Part shown: piece after piece, positions 8,388 to 16,815 of the stretch
How positions within the stretch are numbered: position 1 is the stretch's first letter
Layout: each line of letters opens with the position of its first letter
Assembly: GCF_008124835.1 (NCBI RefSeq)
Contig: NZ_VNHW01000014.1
Location: forward strand, 39,993 to 103,992
Source of the DNA: Blastococcus xanthinilyticus
GTDB lineage: Bacteria > Actinomycetota > Actinomycetes > Mycobacteriales > Geodermatophilaceae
DNA: 64,000 nucleotides
Direction: 5' to 3'
Made by a program: the position numbers and the translations under genes
The notes under the pieces: generated by a model
What the model was told of the DNA's origin: nothing
Database searches by the model: none
What the model saw: only the letters and a program-made list of their open reading frames with translations

Positions 8388-8858
8388 ATGGGCCCGCGCC
8401 GGCGGCGTCCCCGACGCGGGTACGGCGGCTACCGCGGGCACTACGCGGGGCACTACGGGCCGGGCTACGGCTACGGGCGGGGCTACGGGCGGGGCCGCCG
8501 CGGCGGCAACGACTCCTGCCTGCGCGACCTGCTGTTCCTCAACACCGGCTGCTGCCTGGCCAACGCGATCGGCTGCGGCCTGGAGCTGATGCTCGTGGCC
8601 CCGCGGTCGCTGCCGGCGATCCGCGCCCAGCAGCGAGGCACCGGCCTCGCGGCCCGGCTGATCGCCGCCGTCCGCTACTACCAGCGCGAGATCAGCCCGA
8701 AGCGCCGGCCGTGCTGCCGGTACACGCCCACCTGCTCGACGTACGCGGTCCAGGCGCTGGAGACCCACGGGGCCCTGCGCGGCTCGTGGCTGACGCTGCG
8801 CCGGCTCGTGCGCTGCCGCCCCGGCGCTGCCGGTGGGGCGGACCCGGTCCCGGTCTGA
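8388..8858 (+). CDS. yidD: YidD-type membrane protein insertion factor with G/Y/R-rich N-terminal extension
   Basis: The C-terminal ~75 residues carry the complete YidD signature: [39 protein letters not shown] and GGADPVP. YidD is a small amphipathic membrane-associated helper of YidC-dependent insertion. Family members are usually about 70-110 residues and sit beside rnpA/yidC. Here the protein is 156 residues and stands alone. The extra N-terminus has an RRRRPRR cluster, a [15 protein letters not shown] low-complexity region and a Cys-rich hydrophobic segment ([16 protein letters not shown]). ATG 8388 has GGAG 7 nt upstream; an in-frame ATG at 8364 lacks a ribosome site. Confidence 0.85.
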   Translation: MGPRRRRPRRGYGGYRGHYAGHYGPGYGYGRGYGRGRRGGNDSCLRDLLFLNTGCCLANAIGCGLELMLVAPRSLPAIRAQQRGTGLAARLIAAVRYYQREISPKRRPCCRYTPTCSTYAVQALETHGALRGSWLTLRRLVRCRPGAAGGADPVPV

Positions 8859-8889
8859 CCGGCGGCGGGGAGTCGCCTACGGTCGCCCG

Positions 8890-9894
8890 GTGACCCCCAC
8901 CGGCGCGCGCACCTGGCGGGACCCGAGGTGGCGGGCCGCCGCTCTGGCCTGGGCGGCCGAGCAGCTGGCGCGGGCCGGGCTGGTCCCCGCCGGGAAACCG
9001 GAGCAGCCGCACGTGCGCGCCTGGTCCACCGCCTTCCGCATCCCGCTGCGCGGCGGGGGCGCCGTCTGGCTGAAGGCGGTGGGGCCGGGCTCGGTGCAGG
9101 AGCCCGTGCTCGCCGAGGCGCTCGGCCGCTGGGTGCCGCAGCAGGTGCTGGTGCCGCTCGCGGTCGACCGGGAGCGGCGGCTGCTGCTGCTCCCCGAGGG
9201 CGGCCCGACCCTGCGGGAGACCGGCGCGGACCTCCCCGCCTGGGCGGCGCTGCTGGCGGGGCACGCCCGCCTGCAGGCCGAGGTCGCGCGTCATGCCGAC
9301 GAGCTGGTCGGCCTCGGCGTCCCCGACCACCGCCCGGAGCGGCTGCCCGCACTCGTGGCGGACCTCCTGGCCGACCACGGGGCGCAGCGCTCCGGCCACC
9401 CGGAGGGGCTCGCCGACGACGTGCGCGCCCGCGTGCTGGCCGGGCTCGGCGGCTACGCGGCGGCCTGCCGGGAGCTCGCGGACGGCGGCGTCCCGGCGAG
9501 CGTGCAGCACGACGACCTGCACGACGGGAACGTCTTCGCCGGCGACGGTCTGCACCGGGTCTTCGACTGGGGCGACGCCTCGGTCTCGCACCCGTTCCTC
9601 GTCCTGCTCGTCGCCCTCCGCTCGGCAGGTGGGGTGCTGGGCCTGCCGCCGGGGGACCCTGGGATGCTCCGGCTGCGCGACGCCTACCTCGATCCGTGGC
9701 TGGACCACGGCAGCGCCGCCGAGCTGCGCGAGCTGTGCGACGTGGCGCTGCGCGTCGCGCCGCTCCAGCGGGCGCTCACCTGGCGCCGGATCCTGCGCGG
9801 CGTGCACGAGGCCGAGCGCGCGGAGTGGGCCGGCGCGGTGCCCGGCTGGACCGCCGAGCACCTCGCCCCGGGCCCACTGGCGCCAGGCGGCTGA
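8890..9894 (+). CDS. Aminoglycoside phosphotransferase-family (APH) kinase
   Basis: A 334-residue protein kinase-like fold of the APH/choline kinase superfamily. The catalytic loop QHDDLHDGNVF (HxDxxxxN) and the metal-binding FDWGDASVSHPF (DWxD) are intact. A nucleotide-binding Lys is likely in VWLKAVGPG. Start GTG 8890 is chosen (MTPTGARTW); the open frame upstream overlaps the yidD end. Such single-copy APH proteins in actinobacteria phosphorylate unknown small molecules; real aminoglycoside resistance cannot be claimed. The next gene starts 22 nt downstream. Confidence 0.82.
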   Translation: MTPTGARTWRDPRWRAAALAWAAEQLARAGLVPAGKPEQPHVRAWSTAFRIPLRGGGAVWLKAVGPGSVQEPVLAEALGRWVPQQVLVPLAVDRERRLLLLPEGGPTLRETGADLPAWAALLAGHARLQAEVARHADELVGLGVPDHRPERLPALVADLLADHGAQRSGHPEGLADDVRARVLAGLGGYAAACRELADGGVPASVQHDDLHDGNVFAGDGLHRVFDWGDASVSHPFLVLLVALRSAGGVLGLPPGDPGMLRLRDAYLDPWLDHGSAAELRELCDVALRVAPLQRALTWRRILRGVHEAERAEWAGAVPGWTAEHLAPGPLAPGG

Positions 9895-9916
9895 ACGCGT
9901 CGGCCACACTGTCCCG

Positions 9917-10357
9917 GTGCCCGGGACCGACGACGCCTCCGGTGACCTCCCCGTCACCGGCTCTCTCGTCGTGCCCGCCGGCGCCCTCTCCTGGCGGTTC
10001 TCCCGGTCCTCGGGGCCGGGCGGGCAGGGCGTGAACACCGCCGACTCCCGGGTCGAGCTGTCGGTCGCCCCGCTGGACCTGCCGGGGCTCAGCGACCCGC
10101 AGCGGGCGCGGCTGGCGTCCCGGCTGGGCGGGCGGCTGGTCGACGGCGTCCTCACCGTCGCCGCCAGCGAGCACCGCCAGCAGCTGCGCAACCGCCAGGC
10201 CGCCCGCGAGCGGCTGGCCGCGGTGCTGCGCGCCGCGCTGGCCACGCCGGCGCCGGCCCGGCGCCGCACCAGGCCCACCCGGGGATCGCAGGAGCGCCGG
10301 ATCGCGGCGAAGAAGCAGCGGGGCCAGCTGAAGAAGCAGCGCGGCTCCTGGGACTAG
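9917..10357 (+). CDS. arfB: Peptidyl-tRNA hydrolase ArfB (GGQ release-factor-like)
   Basis: A 146-residue class I release-factor-like protein without codon-recognition domains. The GGQ motif is in RSSGPGGQGVNTADSRVEL near residues 32-50. The C-terminal tail is Lys/Arg-rich (RRTRPTRGSQERRIAAKKQ), as required for ArfB to enter the empty mRNA channel of stalled ribosomes. It hydrolyses peptidyl-tRNA to rescue non-stop complexes. Start GTG 9917. The stop overlaps that of the convergent DUF1905 gene by 4 nt. Confidence 0.9.
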   Translation: MPGTDDASGDLPVTGSLVVPAGALSWRFSRSSGPGGQGVNTADSRVELSVAPLDLPGLSDPQRARLASRLGGRLVDGVLTVAASEHRQQLRNRQAARERLAAVLRAALATPAPARRRTRPTRGSQERRIAAKKQRGQLKKQRGSWD

Positions 10358-10635
10358 CTCAGCCGCTGCTGCAGGTGCACGGTGACCTCCTCGCCCGCGC
10401 GGCTCTTCCCGATGGCCGAGCAGATCGCCGCCCGCAGCGGCAGCCAGTGCGGGCCCTCGCCCGACGGCATGAGGGTGGCCGCGAAGGCGTGCCCGTCCGC
10501 GGTGCCGGTCACCTTCACCGCCCGGCGGGTGCCCAGCAGCTCGGCGGAGTCCGGCACGACCAGGTAGGTGGGGAAGGCGCCGTCCTTCTCGATAGGCGCG
10601 GTGAAGGTGAGGTCCAGGGCGGTCGGGGTGCTCAT
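10354..10635 (-). CDS. DUF1905 domain protein
   Basis: A 93-residue protein with the DUF1905 features: [13 protein letters not shown] at the N-terminus, a central '[23 protein letters not shown]' type core (shown here in pieces: [27 protein letters not shown]) and [10 protein letters not shown] at the end. The function of DUF1905 is unknown; it forms a small beta barrel. Its ATG overlaps the stop of the ECF sigma gene, making it the third gene of the DGPF-ECF42 operon. Confidence 0.75.
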   Translation of the reverse strand: MSTPTALDLTFTAPIEKDGAFPTYLVVPDSAELLGTRRAVKVTGTADGHAFAATLMPSGEGPHWLPLRAAICSAIGKSRAGEEVTVHLQQRLS

Positions 10636-11870
10636 GCCTCCTCTGACCGCCGCGGCGCCGACAACTCATCGCGGCGCCGGCGGAGGAACGCCCGCTCGCG
10701 CTCGTTGCCGCACCGCTCGATCGCCTCCCCGTAGGCCGCGACCGCCTCGGCCGGGCGCCCGGCGCGGCGCAGCAGGTCGGCGCGGACGGCGGGCAGCAGG
10801 TGCTCGTGCGGCAGCTCCAGCTCCTCGACCAGCGCCAGCCCCGCGGCGGGGCCGTCGAGCTCGGCGACGGCGACCGCGCGGTTGAGCGCGACGACCGGGC
10901 TCCGGGTGAGGGCCAGCAGCTGGTCGTAGAGCGCGACGACCTGCCGCCAGTCGGTGCCGGCGGCCGTCGCGGCGTCGCCGTGCACCGCGGCGATCGCCGC
11001 CTGCAGCTGGTAGGGCCCCGGCCGGCCCCGCCGCAGGCACCGCCGGACCAGCTCCTGGCCCTCGGCGATCAGCGCGCGGTCCCACCGCGACCGGTCCTGG
11101 TCGGCGAGCAGCACGAGGTCGCCCTCGGCGGAGGTCCGCGCCGGGCGGCGGGCCTCGGTGAGCAGCATCAGCGCCAGCAGCCCCAGCACCTCCGGCTCGT
11201 CGGGCATCAGCTCGGCGAGCAGCCGGCCCAGCCGGATCGCCTCGGCGCACAGGTCGGGCCGCACCAGCCGGTCGCCGGAGGTCGCGGTGTGCCCCTCGGT
11301 GAAGACCAGGTGGACGACGGCGAGCACGGCCGGCAGGCGGTCGGGCAGCTCCGCCTCGCGTGGGACCCGGTACGGGATGCCGGCGTCGCGGATCTTGGCC
11401 TTGGCCCGCACCAGGCGCTGGGCCATCGTCGCCTCCGGCACGAAGAACGCCGCCGCGATCTCGGCGGTGGTGAGGCCACCGAGCAGCCGCAGGGTGAGCG
11501 CCACCCGGGCGGGCGCGGCCAGCGCTGGGTGGCAGCAGGTGAAGACGAGCCGCAGCCGGTCGTCGTGCACGGGTCCCTCCTCCACGGGCTCGGGGGCGCT
11601 GCCGAGCAGCGCGGCCTGCGCGTGCCGGTCGCTGCGCACGGAGTCCCGCCGCCAGCGGTCGATCGCCCGGTTGCGGGCGGTCGTGACGATCCAGCCGGCC
11701 GGGCTGGGCGGCACCCCGTCGGCCGGCCACCGCGCGAGGGCGGCGACGAAGGCGTCCTGGACCGCCTCCTCGGCGGCGTCGACGCTGCCGAGGAGGCGGA
11801 TCAGGACGGCGACCGCCCGGCCGGAGTGCTCGCGGAAGACCCGCCCGACCTCGGCGACGGCGTCGTCCAT
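10632..11870 (-). CDS. ECF42-type RNA polymerase sigma factor with C-terminal TPR-like extension
   Basis: A 412-residue sigma-70 family protein. Region 2 is [20 protein letters not shown] with ARWP and [17 protein letters not shown]; region 4 is [18 protein letters not shown] followed by [20 protein letters not shown]. About 200 more residues follow, including [18 protein letters not shown] and helical repeats ([33 protein letters not shown]), which define ECF42. Family knowledge: ECF42 has no anti-sigma factor; the C-terminal extension is needed for activity and genes encoding DGPF proteins are targets. The adjacent DGPF gene 4 nt upstream fits exactly. Confidence 0.92.
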   Translation of the reverse strand: MDDAVAEVGRVFREHSGRAVAVLIRLLGSVDAAEEAVQDAFVAALARWPADGVPPSPAGWIVTTARNRAIDRWRRDSVRSDRHAQAALLGSAPEPVEEGPVHDDRLRLVFTCCHPALAAPARVALTLRLLGGLTTAEIAAAFFVPEATMAQRLVRAKAKIRDAGIPYRVPREAELPDRLPAVLAVVHLVFTEGHTATSGDRLVRPDLCAEAIRLGRLLAELMPDEPEVLGLLALMLLTEARRPARTSAEGDLVLLADQDRSRWDRALIAEGQELVRRCLRRGRPGPYQLQAAIAAVHGDAATAAGTDWRQVVALYDQLLALTRSPVVALNRAVAVAELDGPAAGLALVEELELPHEHLLPAVRADLLRRAGRPAEAVAAYGEAIERCGNERERAFLRRRRDELSAPRRSEEA

Positions 11871-11874
11871 CGGC

Positions 11875-12225
11875 TCAGACGGTCCGGGCCACGGGTCGGA
11901 CCTCGACCGGCAGGCCCCCGAGCACGCGGGTGAGCTTTCCGGCCCAGACCAGCGCCTGGTCCAGATCGGCGGCCTCGATCACGTCGAACCCGCCGACGAA
12001 CTCCTTGGCCTCGGCGTAGGGGCCGTCGGTGATCAGCACGTCACCGCCCTCGGCGCGGACGACGGTCGATGCCGCCGGCTGGTGCAGGGCCGCGGCGAAG
12101 ACCCACACCCCCGCCGCCCGCATCTCCTCGGTGAGCGCGGCGAGATCCCTCATCACCGGCTCGAGGAACTCCGGCGGGGGGATCTCGCCGACCGGCTGGA
12201 CGATGTTCAGCAGGTACTGCGCCAT
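11875..12225 (-). CDS. DGPF-domain (YCII-related) protein, ECF42 partner
   Basis: A 116-residue YCII-like protein, opening [10 protein letters not shown] and carrying [20 protein letters not shown], the DGPF-type motif. It is the first gene of the operon DGPF-ECF42-DUF1905 and lies only 4 nt from the sigma gene. Proteins of this family are recurrent targets/partners of ECF42 sigma factors; the biochemical role is unknown. The 157-nt gap upstream (12226-12382) probably holds the promoter, but I cannot assign boxes with confidence. Confidence 0.88.
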   Translation of the reverse strand: MAQYLLNIVQPVGEIPPPEFLEPVMRDLAALTEEMRAAGVWVFAAALHQPAASTVVRAEGGDVLITDGPYAEAKEFVGGFDVIEAADLDQALVWAGKLTRVLGGLPVEVRPVARTV

Positions 12226-12382
12226 GGCTGCCTCCTGTGGGTGCGGCGCCGGCCGCGTGCCGGTCGCTCACCGCCTGTACGAACGAGGTGCGGCCGGATC
12301 GACACCTGTGCGGAAACTCTCCAGCGCCGCCACGGGAGCGCCAGACCTCCGGAGCAGCACGGAGGGTGCAGGTGCGGGCTCC

Positions 12383-13282
12383 TCAGCCGGCGAGGACGGC
12401 GGCCATCATCCGGCGGGCCCGCCGCCCCTCGGGCACCGGCAGCAGGGCGTGCACGTGGACCAGGCCCTCCTCCTCGTGGTGGTCGACCGGCACGCCGGCG
12501 GCGCGGGCGCGCTCGACCAGCAGCCGGGTGTCCGGGCTGGTGATGTCGCGGGTGCCGCTGAACACGGTCAGCGGGCCGAGCCCGGCCGGCTCACCGAACA
12601 GCGGGCTCACCAGCGGGTCGGTCAGCGGCAGCTCGCCCCGCCAGAGCTCGATCGCGGCCCGGGTGCCGGGCCGGGCCAGCCACGGGTCCTGCGGCTCGAC
12701 GAGGTCGATCTCGGGGTTGGCGAGCGTCAGGTCGAGCGCGGGGGAGACCAGCACCGTCCGGTGCAGCGGCGGCACGCCCCGGTCGCGGAGCAGCAGCGCG
12801 GATGACAGCGCGATCTGCCCGCCCGCCGAATCGCCCATCGCGGTGACCCGCCCGGCGCCGTGCCGCTCGGCCAGCGCGCCGATCAGGTCGGCGACGGCCG
12901 GCACCACCGTCGCCGCCGTGCCCACCGGCGCCAGGGGGTAGATCGGCACGGTGATCGCGGTGCCGGTGCGGGCGGTCAGCCCGGCGACCAGCCGCCAGTG
13001 CAGCGGGTGGATCTGGTTGACCCAGGCGCCGCCGTGCACGTAGACGGCGGCACCCTCCGGCGTCCGGTCGCGGGGCACGACGCGGTAGACCGGCCAGCCG
13101 GTGCCGTGGTGGACGTCCACCTCGATCGTGACGCCGCGGAGCCCCCGGGGAGGCCCGTACGGCGCCGGGCGCACCAGGCGGTCCTGCACGCCCCGCAGCA
13201 GGACCTCCGGGTGCTCGAACTCCCGCCGGAAGCGCAGCAGGCGGAGCAGCGGGGGCAGCAGGCGGCCGGCGGGGCTGGGCAC
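12383..13282 (-). CDS. Alpha/beta hydrolase of the HSL/acetyl-hydrolase family
   Basis: A 299-residue esterase-like enzyme of the hormone-sensitive-lipase clan. The oxyanion motif is VYVHGGAWVNQ (HGGAW), the nucleophile elbow is AMGDSAGGQIAL, an acid-residue region is VFSGTRDITSPDT, and the catalytic His is in EGLVHVHALLPVPEG. It would hydrolyse short-chain esters. The N-terminus (RLLPPLLRLLRF) is amphipathic and may contact membrane. It is followed on the same strand by no gene until the DGPF gene at 12225. Confidence 0.87.
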   Translation of the reverse strand: MPSPAGRLLPPLLRLLRFRREFEHPEVLLRGVQDRLVRPAPYGPPRGLRGVTIEVDVHHGTGWPVYRVVPRDRTPEGAAVYVHGGAWVNQIHPLHWRLVAGLTARTGTAITVPIYPLAPVGTAATVVPAVADLIGALAERHGAGRVTAMGDSAGGQIALSSALLLRDRGVPPLHRTVLVSPALDLTLANPEIDLVEPQDPWLARPGTRAAIELWRGELPLTDPLVSPLFGEPAGLGPLTVFSGTRDITSPDTRLLVERARAAGVPVDHHEEEGLVHVHALLPVPEGRRARRMMAAVLAG

Positions 13283-13328
13283 GGGACCTCCGGGGGGTCG
13301 GGGGTGCGGTCCGGGTGGCGGACGGCGG

Positions 13329-13988
13329 TCAGCTCAGGGCGAGCGGTTCGCGGACGAGCACCCACAGCGGTAGCTCGTCGTCGCTGGTGCGGGTGGTCTC
13401 GGTGACCTGGAAGCCGAAGCCGCGGAAGAAGCGCACGTTGGCCCAGCCGAACACCGCCGCCGCGGCGGGGGTCTTCTCCGCGTCGCAGCGCACCAGCACC
13501 GGGGCGAGCACCGCGGCGGCGAGCCCTCGGCGCCGGGACGACGGGCGGACGCCCAGGTGCCGCAGCCGCCAGTGCGGTCGGTCGGGCAGCGCCGCGGTCA
13601 CCAGCGCCTCGGTCTCGGCGACCACCCGGGCGCGCGGCCCGGACAGGTAGGGCAGCTCGCGGGCCAGGGCGGCGCGGACGTCGTCGGGCAGCGGTCGGGT
13701 GCCGGGCGCACCGGGCGGCGGCTCCCACACGGCGACGGCGGTCACGTCGTCGGTCACCCACGCGGTGCCCGTCCCCACCCCGCGGTGCCCGGCGTCGAGC
13801 TCGTTCAGCCGGGTGAGCCGCTGCATGCGCCCGTCGTCGGGCAGCGCCCAGCGGGTCCATCGGGAGTCGCCCAGCGCCAGGGTGAGGGTGGCGGCCACGC
13901 GCGGCACGTCCCGCTGCTCGGCGGTGCGGACGTCGGGGCCCTCCTCGTCCGGGTCGTCGATCCGCCGGACGGTGGGGCCATGGGTCAC
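13329..13988 (-). CDS. GNAT family N-acetyltransferase
   Basis: A 219-residue GNAT protein. It has an N-terminal VRTAEQRDVPRVAATLTLAL helix, a central HWRLRHLGVRPSSRRRGLAA acetyl-CoA loop (RxxG type), and the C-terminal FFRGFGFQVTETTRT strand. The arrangement matches the actinobacterial family whose core reads H-W-Y-L-x-x-L-G-V. The GTG at 13988 (MTHGPTVRR) is the most likely start; a start further in at VRTAEQ is possible. The acceptor is unknown. It lies 46 nt before the esterase gene on the same strand and may be co-transcribed with it. Confidence 0.8.
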   Translation of the reverse strand: MTHGPTVRRIDDPDEEGPDVRTAEQRDVPRVAATLTLALGDSRWTRWALPDDGRMQRLTRLNELDAGHRGVGTGTAWVTDDVTAVAVWEPPPGAPGTRPLPDDVRAALARELPYLSGPRARVVAETEALVTAALPDRPHWRLRHLGVRPSSRRRGLAAAVLAPVLVRCDAEKTPAAAAVFGWANVRFFRGFGFQVTETTRTSDDELPLWVLVREPLALS

Positions 13989-14156
13989 CGGGCCATTCGA
14001 CCACGCCCCGGTGCCCGGGATCGCGGGGCGCCGGAGGACGCCGCCCCGCCGCGACGCCGGGTTCCCGTGGCGGCAGGCGATGCGCCCGGGGGCCACCGCG
14101 GTGGCGGGGTGCGGCCGGAGGGCAGAGAGTGGGACCGGTGAGCGGAGAGTGAACCG

Positions 14157-15080
14157 GTGAGCGAGCCCGCCGACGCCGGCGTTCCCGTCTGGGTCGGCCC
14201 GCGGCCGGATCCGGTCATCGCGGACGGCGTGCGGCGGGGCGGCGGCCGGCTCACGGGCTCCGACGAGGCCGAGGCCGTGGTGTGGCTCGACCGGGGGCCG
14301 ACCGGGCTCGGCGAGCACCTGCACCCGGGCGTGCGGTGGGTGCAGCTGGCCCTCTCCGGCGTCGACTCCTGGGTCGGTCACCCGGTGATGCGCTCGGCAG
14401 CGGAGTTCACGGCGGTGCGCGGCATCTACGCGCCGCAGGTCGCCGAGCACGCCCTGGCGCTGCTGCTGGCCGGCGCGCGGGAGCTCGCCCGCGCCGCGCG
14501 GAGCACCTCCTGGGACCGCCCGGACACCCGGCTGCTCAGCGGGGCCACCGTCGTCATCGTGGGCGCGGGCGCCATCGGCCGGGAGCTGATCCGGTTCCTC
14601 GAGCCGTTCCGCTGCCGCATCGTCGCGGTCAACCGGTCCGGTGCGCCGGTCGACGGCGCCGCCGAGACGCTCCCCGTCGCCCGCCTCGACGAGGCCTGCG
14701 CCGTGGGGGACTACCTGGTGCTGGCCGCCCCCGCGACGCCGGCCACCCGGTCGATGATCGGCGCGCATCAGCTCGCCCGCATGCCGCGGCACGGGTGGAT
14801 CGTGAACGTCGGTCGCGGATCGCTCGTCGACACCGCCGCCCTCACCGCGGCGCTGAGCGAGGGGACCGTCCGGGGTGCCGCCCTGGACGTCACCGACCCC
14901 GAGCCCCTGCCGCCGGACCACCCGCTGTGGCGCGAGCCCGGCTGCGTGATCACGTCGCACTCGGCGAATCCGGCGGACGCGCGGTTGTCCGCGCTCGCCG
15001 ACCGCGTGGCGGAGAACGTGGCCCGCTTCGCCCGCGGGGAGCCGCTGCTCGGCTCCATCGACCCCGAATCGGGCTTCTAG
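14157..15080 (+). CDS. D-isomer-specific 2-hydroxyacid dehydrogenase
   Basis: A 307-residue NAD(P)-dependent dehydrogenase. The Rossmann motif is VVIVGAGAIGRELIRF, the catalytic Arg region is VNVGRGSLVDTAAL, an acidic region is ALDVTDPEPLPPDHPLW and the catalytic His is in ITSHSANPADAR (usually SPH; here TSH). It reduces 2-keto acids or oxidises 2-hydroxy acids. The GTG start is preceded by GGAGAGTGAACCG, and a short direct repeat ACCGGTGAGCG flanks it. It lies 24 nt before an IlvD/Edd dehydratase, which suggests a role in sugar-acid metabolism. Confidence 0.87.
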   Translation: MSEPADAGVPVWVGPRPDPVIADGVRRGGGRLTGSDEAEAVVWLDRGPTGLGEHLHPGVRWVQLALSGVDSWVGHPVMRSAAEFTAVRGIYAPQVAEHALALLLAGARELARAARSTSWDRPDTRLLSGATVVIVGAGAIGRELIRFLEPFRCRIVAVNRSGAPVDGAAETLPVARLDEACAVGDYLVLAAPATPATRSMIGAHQLARMPRHGWIVNVGRGSLVDTAALTAALSEGTVRGAALDVTDPEPLPPDHPLWREPGCVITSHSANPADARLSALADRVAENVARFARGEPLLGSIDPESGF

Positions 15081-15104
15081 GCGACCACCAGCGGAGGTGC
15101 AGCG

Positions 15105-16787
15105 ATGACGGAGAAAGCCACCGGCGTCGGCCGGAACATGTCGTCCTACGGGGACGCCGGCTTCAGCCGGTACCTGCGGGCCGCGTTCCTGGCCGGGGCC
15201 GGCTACGACGCGGACGACCTCGGCCGGCCGTTCGTGGGCATCGCCGACCTGAGCTCGGACTACAACCCCTGCCACCGGCTGATGCCCGGGCTGGTGGAAC
15301 AGGTGAAGCGCGGGGTCCTGCAGGCCGGCGGACTGCCCTTCGTCTTCCCCACGATCAGCCTGCACGAGAGCTTCGTCGCGCCGACCATGCTGTACCGCAA
15401 CCTCCTGGCGCTGGAGACCGAGGAGATGATCCGCGCGCAGCCGATGGACGCCGTGGTCCTGCTCGGTGGCTGCGACAAGACCGTGCCGGCGCAGCTGATG
15501 GCGGCCGCGTCGTCGGACGTGCCGGTCGTCGTGGACGTGGTCGGCTCGATGCTGGCCGGGTCGTGGGAGGGCGAGCGCCTGGGCGCGTGCACCGACTGCC
15601 GCAGGTTCTGGGCGCGGCACCGCAGCGGTGAGCTGGACGAGGCCCGGATCCGCCAGGTGGAGGGCTCGCTGGTCAACACCGCGGGGACCTGCATGGTGAT
15701 GGGCACGGCATCGACCATGGCGGCGGTGACCGAGGCGCTGGGGATGATGGTCCCGGGCGGGGCGACGCCCCCGGCCCCGTCCGGCGACCGGCTGCGGCAC
15801 GCCACCGCGACCGGGCGCCAGGCGGTCGCGCTGGCCCTGGAGCCCCGGCTGCCCCGCGAGATCATGACCCGCGAGGCGTTCGGGAACGCCCTCACCGTCA
15901 TGTCGGCCATGGGTGGTTCGACGAACGCGATCATCCACCTGCTCGCGGTGGCCCGGCGGGCCGGTGTCGACCTCACGCTGGACGACTTCGACCGGGTGTC
16001 GGGGGAGACCCCGCTGCTGCTGGACCTCAAGCCCTCCGGCGCCGGCTACATGGAGGACTTCCACAACGCCGGCGGCGTGCCGGTGCTGATGAAGGCGCTG
16101 GAGCCGCGGCTCGCGACCGGGCACGTCGGCGTCACCGGCCGGTCGCTCGGCGAGCAGCTCGCGGAGGTCCGGCCGCCGGCGTCGTGGCAGACCGTCGTCC
16201 GGACCCTGGAGGCGCCGCTCGGTGCCGGTGGCGCCCTGGCGGTCCTGCGGGGGTCGCTCGCACCGGAGGGGGCGGTCATGAAGGTGTCGGCCGCGACCCC
16301 GGATCTGCTGCGCCATCGGGGGCCGGCGCTGGTCTTCGATTCGCCGGAGGACGCCGCCCGGCGGATCGACGCCCCCGACCTGGACGTCACCGCCGACTCC
16401 GTCCTGGTCCTGCGCAACGCCGGGCCCATCGGGGCGGGGATGCCCGAGGCGGGGTCGCTGCCGATCCCGCGGCGGCTGGCCGAGGCCGGCGTCCGCGACA
16501 TGGTCCGGGTCTCCGACGCGCGGATGAGCGGCACGTCCTACGGGACGGTGGTGCTGCACTGCGCTCCGGAGAGCGCGGCCGGCGGGCCGCTGGCCCTCGT
16601 GCGGGACGGGGACCTGATCGAGCTCGACGTCGGCGAACGGCGCATCGACCTGCTGGTCGACGCCGAGGAGCTCGAGAAGCGGCGCGCGGACCTGCCCGCG
16701 TTCCCCGTGCCGGAGCGCGGCTGGCGGCGGCTGTACGCGACCACGGTGCTCTCGGCGTCCGAGGGCGCCGACATGGACTGGCTGTAG
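15105..16787 (+). CDS. IlvD/Edd family dehydratase (sugar-acid dehydratase-like)
   Basis: A 560-residue Fe-S dehydratase of the IlvD/Edd family. Three cluster-ligand cysteines are visible: SDYNPCHR (near residue 53), GGCDKTVPAQ (near 125) and AGTCMVMGTAS (near 195). The last third includes RISDARMSGTS-like VSDARMSGTSYGTVVLH. IlvD makes 2-keto acids in branched-chain amino acid synthesis; relatives dehydrate arabonate, xylonate or gluconate. The shorter length, the DYNPCHR form and the neighbouring 2-hydroxyacid dehydrogenase and enolase-superfamily gene favour sugar-acid breakdown. The exact substrate is not determinable. Confidence 0.87.
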   Translation: MTEKATGVGRNMSSYGDAGFSRYLRAAFLAGAGYDADDLGRPFVGIADLSSDYNPCHRLMPGLVEQVKRGVLQAGGLPFVFPTISLHESFVAPTMLYRNLLALETEEMIRAQPMDAVVLLGGCDKTVPAQLMAAASSDVPVVVDVVGSMLAGSWEGERLGACTDCRRFWARHRSGELDEARIRQVEGSLVNTAGTCMVMGTASTMAAVTEALGMMVPGGATPPAPSGDRLRHATATGRQAVALALEPRLPREIMTREAFGNALTVMSAMGGSTNAIIHLLAVARRAGVDLTLDDFDRVSGETPLLLDLKPSGAGYMEDFHNAGGVPVLMKALEPRLATGHVGVTGRSLGEQLAEVRPPASWQTVVRTLEAPLGAGGALAVLRGSLAPEGAVMKVSAATPDLLRHRGPALVFDSPEDAARRIDAPDLDVTADSVLVLRNAGPIGAGMPEAGSLPIPRRLAEAGVRDMVRVSDARMSGTSYGTVVLHCAPESAAGGPLALVRDGDLIELDVGERRIDLLVDAEELEKRRADLPAFPVPERGWRRLYATTVLSASEGADMDWL

Positions 16788-16806
16788 CGGGCCGCCCCGG
16801 GCCCGC
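16787..16806. terminator. Hairpin between convergent genes
   Basis: The arms GCGGGCC (16787-16793) and GGCCCGC (16800-16806) form a 7-bp GC-rich stem with a 6-nt loop. It begins at the last base of the dehydratase stop codon and ends 10 nt before the stop of the convergent enolase-superfamily gene, so it could end transcription in both directions. No T-run. Confidence 0.5.
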
Positions 16807-16815
16807 CGGAGCGGC

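Noticed and set aside
8890..9894. Aminoglycoside resistance gene
   Set aside because: Only the general APH fold is visible; nothing points to an aminoglycoside substrate.
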